Origin: Candidatus Omnitrophota bacterium
GTDB lineage: Bacteria; Omnitrophota; Gorgyraeia; Gygaellales; Profunditerraquicolaceae
Direction of reading: 5' to 3'
Assembly: GCA_028714055.1 (NCBI GenBank)
Contig: JAQTNB010000054.1
Location: forward strand, 1-7,442
DNA length: 7,442 nucleotides
Shown here: positions 1 to 6,993 of the stretch, one piece after another
Numbering within the stretch: position 1 is the first letter of the stretch
Layout of the letters: each line of letters opens with the position of its first letter
The notes under the pieces: model-generated
Database searches by the model: none
The model's input: the letters and a program-made list of their open reading frames with translations, nothing else
Told to the model about the DNA's origin: nothing
Position numbers and translations under genes: made by a program

Positions 1-2523
1 GCTTGCGGCGGCACTGAGCGCCCTGAACGCCTTTAAGGCCGCGGCAGGCCGCACGCGGGGGACATTGTTGCCGGTCGCGCCGTGCAATTCGTAATAATGC
101 GAACCTCCCAGCTCATCGTGTGTCAGGCCGACGACATATAAAAGATTGGACGCCTTCTTGGCATACATGGAGATACTGCGCTCGACATCATCGGCCACGG
201 CTATCGCGGAGATCAAAAGTGTCCCCGGGATAGACAGGGACCTGCCGTGCACCGTGTATTCATTATACAGGCTGTCTTTCCCCGAGATGAACGGCACGCC
301 GAAGGCCTTGGCAATATCGTAACAACCGAACGCCGCCCGCACCAGCCCTCCCAGGCGGTCAGGCTTGTCGGGATTGCCCCAGCAGAAATTATCCAGGATC
401 GCCACTTCTTTAAGGCTGCCGCCGCTGGCTATTATCTGGCGCAGGGCTTCGTCAATGCAGGAGGCAGCCATCCAATAAGGGTCTATGAAGCCATACCTGA
501 AATTTATCCCGCAGGAAAGGATGATCCCTTTCTTTGAACCGGGTAAGGGCCGGGTCACGCTGGCATCCGACGGCCCGTCATTATCCCTGCCGGAAAGCGG
601 CTTAAGGACCGAGCCTCCCTGGACCTCATGGTCATATTGCCTGATGATCCATTCCTTTGAACAGATGTCATAACGGGAAAGCAGCTTCAGCAGCCAGGGG
701 CTTAAGTCCCGGGAAGGCTTCAGGCGCGGCTCTTTATGCCCGGGCTGGATGAAACGCGCCTGTTTTTCCAGGCGCGGGATGCCTTTATGCAGGAACTCCA
801 TTGCCACGTCGCAGACGAGCCTGCCGCGGTAATGCAGGCGCAGTTTCCCGGTGCGGGCAAATTCCCCGATGACCGCCGCCTCCACGTTTTCCCCTTCAAA
901 GACAGCGATAAGTTTTTTAAGGTTCTTGCGGGGCACTGCCAGGACCATGCGCTCCTGCGATTCGGAGATCCATATCTCGGTATACGAAAGCCCCGCGTAC
1001 TTTAAGGGGACTTTATCCAGATTGACTTGCGCGCCCAATTCTTCCCCCATCTCGCCGACGGCGCTGGATAACCCGCCGGCGCCGCAATCGGTGATCGCGC
1101 TGTAAAGCCCCAGGTCACGCGCCGCCAGTATCGTATCCACCATCTTCTTTTCCTGGATGGGGTTGCCGATCTGCACCGCGCCGCTTGAGATCACCTCTGA
1201 CTCGTGCGTGAGCTCTCCCGAAGAAAAAGTGGCCCCGTGTATCCCGTCCCTGCCGGTCCTTCCTCCTACTACCACGATCAGGTCGCCGGGGTTTACGCGC
1301 TTGAAGCTCTTGTCCTTCGGCATGATGCCGACGGTGCCGCAGTACACAAGCGGGTTGCCGACAAAGCGGTCGTGGAAAAGCACCGCGCCGTTTACCGTCG
1401 GGATACCCATCTTATTGCCGTAATCGCGCACGCCCGAGACAACGCCTTTCATCACGCGCTTAGGATGCAGGGTCCCCTTCGGGAGTTTCGCGAAAGGATA
1501 ATCCGGGGGCGCGAAACAAAAGACATCGGTATTGAGGATCGGTTTGGCGCCAAGCCCGGTGCCGAGAGGGTCGCGGATGACCCCGCCGATACCGGTATTC
1601 GCCCCTCCGAAAGGCTCAAGCGCCGAAGGATGGTTGTGGGTCTCTACCTTAAAACAAATATTGTGCGACTCGTCAAACCTGATCACGCCCGAGTTGTCCT
1701 TGAATACCGATACGCACCAGGGTTTGCGCAGCTCGGAGGTGACCTTCATGATGGTGGACTTTAAAAGGTTGTCTATTTTTTTCCTGATCACGCGCTTCGG
1801 TGAACGGGTGACCTGCGTATAGTCGATCTTGCCCCTGAAGGTCTTGTGCCAGCAGTGCTCAGACCAGGTCTGCGCGACGGTCTCCAGTTCGCAATCCGTG
1901 GGGTTGCGCCCGAGGCCGGAAAAATATTCCTTGATATGGCGCATCTCCCTGATGTTCAGGAAAAGCTGCCCGTCTTTGCTGATCTTGTTTAATTGCGCGT
2001 CTGAGGCGGAAAGCAGGCCGACCGTTATGACCCTGACACCCTGCTTTTCAGCCGCGGGCAGCGCGGCCCGGCGCGATGAGGTGACTATGTGCTGGATAAG
2101 CTTGTTGCAGAGGAGTTTCTCGGAGATGGTCGCGAGCTGCGCGGAGGAAAGGTCTCCCTGGATAAGGTATTTCTTCGCGGTCTTGACCGACCGGCACCCG
2201 CGTATCCCAAGGTCAGCGACCCCTTTGAGGATCGAGCCTTCGACCGGGTCCATCACCCCCGGGTTATACGCTACTTCAAGCGCCCTGGAGCCGCCCGCGC
2301 CGGATGTGCCTAAAAAATAGTCCTGCGTTACGGTATCGCTTAAGAGCTCGCGGCAGATAGTGTTGATCTGGGCGCGGGTAAGGTCTCCTTCAAGGGTATA
2401 GACCTGGATAAAGCGGACATGACGGACTTTTTTTATCCCCAGGTCAAGGATATCTTTTTTGACGCCTTCTCCTGCTGCGTCAAAAATACCTTTCTTTTCC
2501 CTCACTTCGATGCGCCAGAACAT
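1..2523 (-). CDS. purL: Phosphoribosylformylglycinamidine synthase, PurS-PurL fusion (3' end outside window)
   Basis: Converts FGAR, ATP and glutamine-derived ammonia to FGAM, the fourth step of cytoplasmic IMP synthesis. 841 residues are visible and the frame is still open at the left edge; fused PurSL enzymes usually run to roughly 950-1000 residues, so a C-terminal piece is missing here. Residues about 1-70 and 80-150 are two PurS-like repeats, the second with NPGVMDPVE. The synthetase part follows: EHCWHKTF (about 222-229), KVETHNHPSA (292-301, with the family's conserved His), GGANTGIGGVIRD (306-318), GGRTGRDGIHGATFSS near 420-436, TDCGAGGLSS (478-487, Mg/ATP site), QYDHEVQGGSV near 629-639, DNFCWGNP (711-718) and SGKDS near 747-751. 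Start ATG at 2523 is preceded by TAAGGTGAG (2529-2537). It is last in the visible purB operon, 48 bases after the SPFH gene with no terminator between. No glutaminase domain is visible, so a separate PurQ is inferred. Confidence 0.96.
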   Translation of the reverse strand, partial: MFWRIEVREKKGIFDAAGEGVKKDILDLGIKKVRHVRFIQVYTLEGDLTRAQINTICRELLSDTVTQDYFLGTSGAGGSRALEVAYNPGVMDPVEGSILKGVADLGIRGCRSVKTAKKYLIQGDLSSAQLATISEKLLCNKLIQHIVTSSRRAALPAAEKQGVRVITVGLLSASDAQLNKISKDGQLFLNIREMRHIKEYFSGLGRNPTDCELETVAQTWSEHCWHKTFRGKIDYTQVTRSPKRVIRKKIDNLLKSTIMKVTSELRKPWCVSVFKDNSGVIRFDESHNICFKVETHNHPSALEPFGGANTGIGGVIRDPLGTGLGAKPILNTDVFCFAPPDYPFAKLPKGTLHPKRVMKGVVSGVRDYGNKMGIPTVNGAVLFHDRFVGNPLVYCGTVGIMPKDKSFKRVNPGDLIVVVGGRTGRDGIHGATFSSGELTHESEVISSGAVQIGNPIQEKKMVDTILAARDLGLYSAITDCGAGGLSSAVGEMGEELGAQVNLDKVPLKYAGLSYTEIWISESQERMVLAVPRKNLKKLIAVFEGENVEAAVIGEFARTGKLRLHYRGRLVCDVAMEFLHKGIPRLEKQARFIQPGHKEPRLKPSRDLSPWLLKLLSRYDICSKEWIIRQYDHEVQGGSVLKPLSGRDNDGPSDASVTRPLPGSKKGIILSCGINFRYGFIDPYWMAASCIDEALRQIIASGGSLKEVAILDNFCWGNPDKPDRLGGLVRAAFGCYDIAKAFGVPFISGKDSLYNEYTVHGRSLSIPGTLLISAIAVADDVERSISMYAKKASNLLYVVGLTHDELGGSHYYELHGATGNNVPRVRPAAALKAFRALSAAAS

Positions 2524-2571
2524 AGAGACTCACCTTACGGCAGGGCTTTTATTTTTGCGGTTTACTGCACC

Positions 2572-3477
2572 CTATTTCTGCTCGACGGACTCTTTAGAAA
2601 GAAGCGGCTTCCTGCGCGCCAGCTGTTCATCGGGGTTCACGGAGCGGAACATCGGCATATTCGCTTCGGTCGCGACATAGATGACGTTCGGATTCTCATT
2701 GAGCGTATTGATCCAAAGGTAATGCAAATACTGGGAGCTGAGGCTCTGGGCGATGATCTCCTGGGCGTCGCGGATACCGCTTGCCTCGATGCGCTTTCGT
2801 TCCGCTTCCTGCGTCTCCCGCTGCAAAACGAATTTCATGCGTTCGGCATCCTGTTCCGCCTTAAGCTTCTGCTCGATCGCGTTGCTGACCGTCGGAGGAA
2901 GGGTGATCGCCCTTAAGAGGACGCGTTCAATGATGACCCCTCTGCCGCCGATAAGGTTCGCCAGGGAATCGTCTATTGCCTGCGCGAGCATCTCGCGCTC
3001 CGAAGTGTAGAGGGCCTTTGCTTCATGGGCAACGGTGACCCCGCGGGCCGCGGCGCGGTATTGAGGGACCAGCATGACATTTTGATAATTGGGGCCGATG
3101 GTCTTATATACCTCCACTGCCTTGGAGGCATCCAGGCGGTAAAGGATGGAAACATCCAGGGAAACGTTCAACCCCTCCTTGGAGGGCACACTCATGGTCT
3201 CCTTGTCCTCCTGCGTGCGTGCCGAAAGCACAATGACCCGGGCCAGGGGATTGACGAAATTAATGCCGCTCTTCAGCGGCTCCTGCGAAACATGCCCGAA
3301 GAAATCCACGATCCCCACGTACCCGGCAGGGACCACCCTGATGCACGCGAAGGCCAGGCCGATGCCTAAACCCGCGATGGTGGCTATGATTATCGGCTTG
3401 ACTGAGTTGGTGCGCGCGACATTGACAAACACCACGCCGATCATGAACCCCAGGAATAAAATAACCAACACTCCCAT
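2572..3477 (-). CDS. Prohibitin-like SPFH/Band 7 membrane protein
   Basis: A 301-residue membrane protein. Two hydrophobic helices (about 2-20 and 28-47) precede an SPFH/Band 7 domain beginning at VPAGYVGIVDFFG (49-61). A charged, Glu/Arg/Gln-rich helix (about 197-245) is likely coiled coil, and the C-terminal part (YLHYLWINTLN, 250-260; then NPNVIYVATEANMP, 262-275) matches the conserved tail of bacterial prohibitin homologues. The family forms large ring or cage assemblies on membranes and often associates with proteases such as FtsH; no substrate can be read from this sequence. The ATG at 3477 has a strong AAGGAGG five bases upstream. That site overlaps the stop codon of the 61-residue gene before it, so translational coupling is likely. 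It sits between purB and purL; a role in purine synthesis is not established. Two membrane helices rather than one before the SPFH domain is worth noting. Confidence 0.9.
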   Translation of the reverse strand: MGVLVILFLGFMIGVVFVNVARTNSVKPIIIATIAGLGIGLAFACIRVVPAGYVGIVDFFGHVSQEPLKSGINFVNPLARVIVLSARTQEDKETMSVPSKEGLNVSLDVSILYRLDASKAVEVYKTIGPNYQNVMLVPQYRAAARGVTVAHEAKALYTSEREMLAQAIDDSLANLIGGRGVIIERVLLRAITLPPTVSNAIEQKLKAEQDAERMKFVLQRETQEAERKRIEASGIRDAQEIIAQSLSSQYLHYLWINTLNENPNVIYVATEANMPMFRSVNPDEQLARRKPLLSKESVEQK

Positions 3478-3482
3478 AACCC

Positions 3483-3489
3483 CCTCCTT
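3483..3489 (-). promoter_or_regulatory. Shine-Dalgarno site overlapping the preceding stop codon
   Basis: AAGGAGG on the minus strand, five bases before the ATG of the SPFH gene. Its first two A bases are the last two of the TAA stop (3490-3488) of the 61-residue gene. Ribosomes finishing the small gene therefore end on the initiation site of the next one, which predicts coupled translation and fixes the SPFH start. Confidence 0.8.
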
Positions 3490-3673
3490 AGCTAAAGAAA
3501 TCCCCGCGCTTCTTGTTCTTGGAAACCTCCCGCATCACTTTCCATACCGCTGCAACAAGCGCAGCCAGAAAGACGCTCGAAAGCAATGCCCCGGGGCGGA
3601 TCTTCTTCTTCGCCATTACATAGGCGAGCCCCGCTAAAAAACCCGCGGCGGTAAAGAATAAGATGGGAAACAT
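3488..3673 (-). CDS. Small two-helix membrane protein (hypothetical)
   Basis: A 61-residue protein I do not recognise. It has two hydrophobic helices (about 2-20 and 28-46) joined by a basic turn (AKKKIRPG, 21-28) and ends in a basic tail (KNKKRGDFF, 52-60). By the positive-inside rule both the turn and the tail would prefer the cytoplasm, which cannot hold for a simple two-pass hairpin, so topology is uncertain. It starts 13 bases after the purB stop without a clear Shine-Dalgarno, so translation is probably coupled to purB. Its stop overlaps the ribosome binding site of the SPFH gene. That arrangement, together with a good coding frame, argues it is a real gene. It could be a small partner of the SPFH protein; this is inferred from position only. 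Confidence 0.7.
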   Translation of the reverse strand: MFPILFFTAAGFLAGLAYVMAKKKIRPGALLSSVFLAALVAAVWKVMREVSKNKKRGDFFS

Positions 3674-3686
3674 GTGCTTTTAGACG

Positions 3687-4979
3687 TCAGAGCCCTGCCT
3701 TACGCAGGATCGTTTCCACGTTACGCAGGTAATAATCCAGGTCGAATATCTTCTCCAGGTCTTTTTCCGTGAGGTAGCGCGGGACCTGGCGGTCATTGCG
3801 CAGGTTTGCCTTGAAATCCGTCCCCTCCTGCCAGGTCTTCATGGCGCATCTTTGCACCAGGTCATAGGCCTTGGTGCGCGCGAGGCCTTTTTCCATCAGC
3901 GCCAGCAGCACCCGCTGGGAGAAGATCAGGCCTTTGGTGCGCACCAGGTTCTCAAGCATGGCCGCCGGATATACCTGCAAGCCGTCGATGACCTGGATGA
4001 ATTTATTCAGCATGTAATCAAGCGCGAGCGTGGAATCCGGAAGGATGACGCGCTCGGCCGAAGAATGGCTTATGTCCCTCTCATGCCAAAGCGCGACGTT
4101 TTCCATTCCCGCCAGCGCATTGGCGCGCACAATACGGGCCAGGCCGCAGATACGCTCGCAGATGACGGGGTTGCGCTTATGCGGCATGGCAGAGGAGCCC
4201 TTTTGCCCCTTGCCGAAAGGCTCTTCCGCTTCCCTGACTTCCGTGCGCTGCAGGTGGCGTATCTCAAGCGCGAATTTCTCAAGGCTTGCCGCGATAACCC
4301 CCAGGGTGCACAGATATTGTGCGTATACATCCCGTTGTATGACTTGGGTCGCGGTCGTGGCTGCCTTAAGGCCCAGCTTGCGGCAGACGTACTCCTCCAC
4401 CCGCGGCGAGACATTGGCATAGGTGCCGACGGCTCCGGATATCTTCCCGACGCAGACTTCCCTGCCGGAGGCATCCAGGCGCTTTAAATTACGCTGCGTT
4501 TCGTCAAACCAAAGCGCAAGCTTAAGGCCGAATGTCGTAGGCTCGGCATGTACCCCGTGGGTCCTGCCGATACATACCATATCCTTATAGCGGCGCGCCT
4601 TTTTGGCCAATACGGCCGATAACCTCTTAAGGTCTTCAGTCAGGATAGCGGTGGCTTCTTTAAGCTGGACACCCAGTGTCGTATCCAGGAGGTCCGAAGA
4701 TGTCAGGCCCTTATGCAGGTATTGGGCGTCGGCTCCAATATGTTGTGCCACTGAAGTGACAAAGGCGACCACATCATGTTGTGTCTTTTCTTCGATCTTT
4801 CTGATCGCCTGAAGGCTGAAGCGCGCCTTTTTCCTGACCCGGCCGGGGACCGCGGAAGGGATCTCTTTAAGGCGGGCAAAGGCCTCTAAGGCCAGGACCT
4901 CTATCTCAAGCATGGCCTGGAATTTAAACTCATCCTGCCAGACGGATTTCATGCGGGCAAGACTATAACGGTCTATCAT
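3687..4979 (-). CDS. purB: Adenylosuccinate lyase
   Basis: Cytoplasmic enzyme of the fumarase/aspartase superfamily. It removes fumarate from SAICAR to give AICAR and from adenylosuccinate to give AMP, so it acts in both IMP and AMP synthesis; the active enzyme is a homotetramer. At 430 residues it is the usual full length for the bacterial short form. Visible motifs: TQHD with His68, LTSSDLLDT (92-100), GRTHGVHAEP (138-147) with His141 as a catalytic His, GKISGAVGTYANV (178-190), and the superfamily signature GSSAMPHKRNP (261-271), whose flexible loop carries the catalytic Ser (262/263) and substrate-binding Lys268 and Asn270. HERDISHSSAERVILPD (299-315) is also typical. The start ATG at 4979 follows a near-ideal AAGGAGG (4984-4990). 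It is first in an operon with the 61-residue gene, the SPFH gene and purL, and is driven by a strong sigma70-like promoter immediately upstream. All key residues are present. Confidence 0.98.
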   Translation of the reverse strand: MIDRYSLARMKSVWQDEFKFQAMLEIEVLALEAFARLKEIPSAVPGRVRKKARFSLQAIRKIEEKTQHDVVAFVTSVAQHIGADAQYLHKGLTSSDLLDTTLGVQLKEATAILTEDLKRLSAVLAKKARRYKDMVCIGRTHGVHAEPTTFGLKLALWFDETQRNLKRLDASGREVCVGKISGAVGTYANVSPRVEEYVCRKLGLKAATTATQVIQRDVYAQYLCTLGVIAASLEKFALEIRHLQRTEVREAEEPFGKGQKGSSAMPHKRNPVICERICGLARIVRANALAGMENVALWHERDISHSSAERVILPDSTLALDYMLNKFIQVIDGLQVYPAAMLENLVRTKGLIFSQRVLLALMEKGLARTKAYDLVQRCAMKTWQEGTDFKANLRNDRQVPRYLTEKDLEKIFDLDYYLRNVETILRKAGL

Positions 4980-5003
4980 AAAACCTCCTTGCGGGAAGAG
5001 TAT

Positions 5004-5031
5004 ATTATAACAAAAATATCGCTCTTGGCAA
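5004..5031 (-). promoter_or_regulatory. Sigma70-like promoter of the purB operon
   Basis: Minus strand: -35 TTGCCA (5031-5026, 5 of 6 consensus), 16-base spacer, -10 TATAAT (5009-5004, perfect), with TG one base upstream of the -10 as in an extended -10. Transcription would begin near 4997, leaving a leader of about 18 bases. That is too short for a riboswitch or attenuator, so any purine control should be at the DNA level. I see no clear operator. Confidence 0.8.
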
Positions 5032-5047
5032 ACATTCTCGTACCCAT

Positions 5048-5077
5048 AAAAAAAGCCGCCTGCGTGGCGGTTTTTTT
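5048..5077 (-). terminator. Rho-independent terminator, potentially bidirectional
   Basis: On the minus strand the stem CCGCC / GGCGG has a five-base ACGCA loop, then C and seven T, starting 23 bases after the stop of the 123-residue gene. An A-run before the stem means the plus strand also reads stem plus T-run, so it could work in both directions. It separates the upstream gene from the purB promoter, which lies just beyond it. Confidence 0.88.
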
Positions 5078-5100
5078 GCTGCTCAAAAGTGCTCCGGCGC

Positions 5101-5472
5101 CTATCGGTTCAAAAAAGAGCCCGCGATAAAGAACAGGACCGCAAAAAGCAGGACACCCGCGAGCAGTATATTGATCTTGGCGCTCAGGCGGCGCAAGATC
5201 ACGCTGTCTTCGGCTATCACCTGCCGCAGCTGCGCCTGCATATCTTCCACCTGCGCGCGCAGGGCCGCGGCCTCCTCCGGGGTAGAGGTTATGCTGTCTC
5301 CCGAAAGCTGGAGCTGCCCCAAGCTCCTGAGCTGCCTGTTCAAAGAAGGCATGGTCGAGCGCTGATAGGCTTTATGCTCGTTAAAATCCGGGTAGATCAG
5401 CAAAAGCATCACGCACAAAAAAGCAACCCCGACGGTAAAAATCGTTTTCTTGACCGCGTCGCTCAAGCGCAT
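5101..5472 (-). CDS. Hypothetical membrane protein with two TM helices and a helical linker
   Basis: A 123-residue protein I do not recognise. Hydrophobic helices lie at about 9-27 and 99-119. Between them is a segment of about 70 residues: first polar (Ser/Leu/Gln rich, 35-62), then a predicted long helix (about 65-97) with Leu/Val spaced like a coiled coil. The basic N-terminus (MRLSDAVKKT) suggests a cytoplasmic start, which would put the linker outside the cytoplasm. The ATG at 5472 is preceded by TAAGGAGA with five bases between (5478-5485). It has its own promoter and is followed by a strong terminator, so it can be made as a single-gene transcript, although no terminator stops read-through from the SGNH gene. 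The architecture would suit an oligomeric envelope protein or a small sensor-like protein; no function is assigned. Confidence 0.8.
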   Translation of the reverse strand: MRLSDAVKKTIFTVGVAFLCVMLLLIYPDFNEHKAYQRSTMPSLNRQLRSLGQLQLSGDSITSTPEEAAALRAQVEDMQAQLRQVIAEDSVILRRLSAKINILLAGVLLFAVLFFIAGSFLNR

Positions 5473-5496
5473 CGGTTTCTCCTTAGCCTATCTACT

Positions 5497-5524
5497 ATTG
5501 TAACTACGCGCGTAAAAAAGTCAA
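5497..5524 (-). promoter_or_regulatory. Sigma70-like promoter of the 123-residue membrane protein gene
   Basis: Minus strand: -35 TTGACT (5524-5519, 5 of 6), 16-base spacer, -10 TACAAT (5502-5497, 5 of 6), followed by a leader of about 20 bases holding the ribosome binding site. It lies in the 71-base gap after the SGNH gene. The spacer contains a perfect 10-base palindrome (5505-5514). Confidence 0.65.
5505..5514. repeat. Palindrome TACGCGCGTA in a promoter spacer
   Basis: A perfect 10-base palindrome between the -35 and -10 of the promoter at 5497-5524. Its place would suit a repressor site, but about seven perfect 10-base palindromes are expected by chance in a window of this size, so the position is the only argument for it. 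Confidence 0.25.
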
Positions 5525-5543
5525 ACAAAAATGGGACCGGGCG

Positions 5544-6527
5544 TCAATCGCATGAAGCCAGCCCGTTTTCGCGCATCAGGACCAGGGCATATTCAACGAT
5601 GATATCGGTGGCCTTGAGGTTCGGATACGTCCAGTTGCGCAGGTCGTCTTTCTTAAGCCCCCGGCGGGCGAACTCCCGCACCGGGGTGATCACCAGGATA
5701 TTCGGATGTTTAAGCGCCTCTAATTTTTCAATAATATGCCAGAAGGGAAACCCGTCCTGAAAATCCCTGACCTGCTCGGACATCTCCGGGAATACCAGCA
5801 GAGCCATCCGCGCTCCCCCGGCAGCGCACGTATCCCCCATCTCCAGCAGGGTCTTTTTGGTATAATCCCAGCACTGGGTACGGTAGAGGTAATTGATCCC
5901 CTCTTCGTCGGTTTTAACACCCCGGAGCTTGCGGTCCTTACGCACCATGATCTTTTTCCTCTGATACTGGATGTATCGCGCGGAGAGAAAATGGCGGTTC
6001 AGGAAATTCTTTTCAAAATAATACTCGGGGTAATCCGCGTCATTAAGCGAATAATAAACGATCACCAGGTCCGGTGCGTATTTGAGGGCCTTAACCTTAA
6101 GCAGCTCTGCCTCCTGCACGGTATTGTAACCCTCAACGCCCATGTTCAGGACCTCAAAGCTCCTGCCGGGACAGGCGCTGCTGAGCCGTGCCTCAAGCCT
6201 GCGGGCGAGGTTATCTTCCGGAAGGTTGAACCTTCCGAACGCCACGGAATCGCCCAGCACCACGATACGATACGTTTGGGGAGGCTTTTGCAGGGTATAT
6301 TCCCTGTCACGAAAACCCTCGGAGTTTATCCTGACCGGCTGCCCTTCATAAACCGTGTCGGCACCGGGCTTTAATTCGTAACGCAGGGTCTTGTTGGCGC
6401 TCGCGCGGTAGATCTCTCCCTGAAGCGGGCTCATCTTCCAGAAAACACGCAAGGCTACTTCGAAAAGAACGAGAAAAACCACGATCCAGAGAATATTATA
6501 CGCGGCAAGCTTGGCAAAATTTTTCAT
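5544..6527 (-). CDS. Membrane-anchored SGNH/GDSL-fold protein with altered catalytic dyad
   Basis: A 327-residue protein with an N-terminal hydrophobic helix (about 8-29), probably an uncleaved membrane anchor with the domain outside the cytoplasm. NSEGFRDREY (68-77) is common in this SGNH group. Block I is VVLGDSVAFG (89-98) with the nucleophile Ser94; block II is NMGVEGYNT (128-136) with Gly133; block III is YYSLND (158-163) with Asn162. The expected block V (DxxHPN) reads NWTYPN (298-303), so catalytic Asp and His are Asn298 and Tyr301. Relatives act as esterases or as acyltransferase-like enzymes on carbohydrates of the envelope; catalysis here is doubtful. The ATG at 6527 fits the helix, but no good Shine-Dalgarno lies before it and no other in-frame ATG or GTG is present nearby upstream. 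It is 72 bases after the PilZ gene and may be cotranscribed with it. Fold assignment is firm; activity is not. Confidence 0.85.
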   Translation of the reverse strand: MKNFAKLAAYNILWIVVFLVLFEVALRVFWKMSPLQGEIYRASANKTLRYELKPGADTVYEGQPVRINSEGFRDREYTLQKPPQTYRIVVLGDSVAFGRFNLPEDNLARRLEARLSSACPGRSFEVLNMGVEGYNTVQEAELLKVKALKYAPDLVIVYYSLNDADYPEYYFEKNFLNRHFLSARYIQYQRKKIMVRKDRKLRGVKTDEEGINYLYRTQCWDYTKKTLLEMGDTCAAGGARMALLVFPEMSEQVRDFQDGFPFWHIIEKLEALKHPNILVITPVREFARRGLKKDDLRNWTYPNLKATDIIVEYALVLMRENGLASCD

Positions 6528-6599
6528 AGGGCTTTGAGGGACCGTTCCTGGGGAACTCCTGGCTGGCCGGATTGTAAGTTTTGGGAGGGGTCCAAAAGT

Positions 6600-6956
6600 T
6601 TATTTCTCGTCGAAGGTAGATAATAATACCAGCTTCTTGATCTCGATCTTATCGGCATCCTGCATACCGGTAAATTTTATCCCGGTATCAAAGACAGGCA
6701 GGCTCTTTTTTTCCTTGTATGTCTCGTTGACCCAGATCACTTCCCCCTTACACCTGATCATGATCTTTTTATCCAGGGGGAATACTTCCAGTTCAACGGG
6801 GATGGGGACCTGGAGCTTCTGGTCCAGGAGGACCCGGATCCCCCCTTCGCCGATGTTCAGGATATCGGCATTAAAAGCAAGGATCCTAAGGTCGGAAAGC
6901 ATAGTTATCCGGCACATGATCGCCGCGCGGGTATGCCTTCTTCTTTCAACGAACAT
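6600..6956 (-). CDS. PilZ domain protein (probable c-di-GMP effector)
   Basis: A 118-residue single-domain protein. It begins with an Arg-rich segment (ERRRHTR, 4-10) that supplies the RxxxR motif (Arg6, Arg10), and the second PilZ motif, normally D/NxSxxG, reads NIGEGG (34-39) with Gly where Ser is usual. Alternating strand-like segments follow (PVELEVFP, KIMIRCKGEVIWVNE, DTGIKFTGM), as expected for the PilZ beta-barrel, then a C-terminal helix. PilZ domains bind cyclic di-GMP and act by protein contacts, commonly on motility, polysaccharide export or adhesion; no target can be read here. The start at 6956 has GGGAGG eight bases upstream (6965-6970), and a good promoter lies just before it. 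It follows a receiver-domain gene, a pairing consistent with signal transduction, but has its own promoter. Confidence 0.88.
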   Translation of the reverse strand: MFVERRRHTRAAIMCRITMLSDLRILAFNADILNIGEGGIRVLLDQKLQVPIPVELEVFPLDKKIMIRCKGEVIWVNETYKEKKSLPVFDTGIKFTGMQDADKIEIKKLVLLSTFDEK

Positions 6957-6993
6957 CAGGGACGCCTCCCGTGGTCTTTTCCGTACAATCTTG

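Noticed and set aside
1204..1764. 186-codon open frame on the plus strand inside purL
   Set aside because: It is antisense to a region with unmistakable PurL motifs, has no recognisable domain, and GC-rich codon bias keeps the opposite frame open. Similar plus-strand frames across purL, purB and the SGNH gene are rejected for the same reason.
2524..2571. Terminator or separate promoter between the SPFH gene and purL
   Set aside because: The 48-base gap has no stem followed by T-run and no matched -35/-10 pair; only the purL ribosome binding site is seen.
3852..4487. 211-codon open frame on the plus strand inside purB
   Set aside because: It mirrors the conserved lyase signature region, and there is no family-like sequence or good ribosome binding site to support it.
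4980..5003. Purine riboswitch or leader control of purB
   Set aside because: The leader predicted from the promoter is only about 18 bases, mostly the ribosome binding site, so no aptamer can fit.
6571..6576. TACAAT as a -10 box for the SGNH gene
   Set aside because: No acceptable -35 lies 15-18 bases upstream and no extended -10 is present. It remains possible but cannot be claimed.
6579..6597. Hairpin TTTTGG / CCAAAA after the PilZ gene as a terminator
   Set aside because: The stem is six pairs, mostly A-T, and no T-run follows it on the minus strand. Termination here is not supported.
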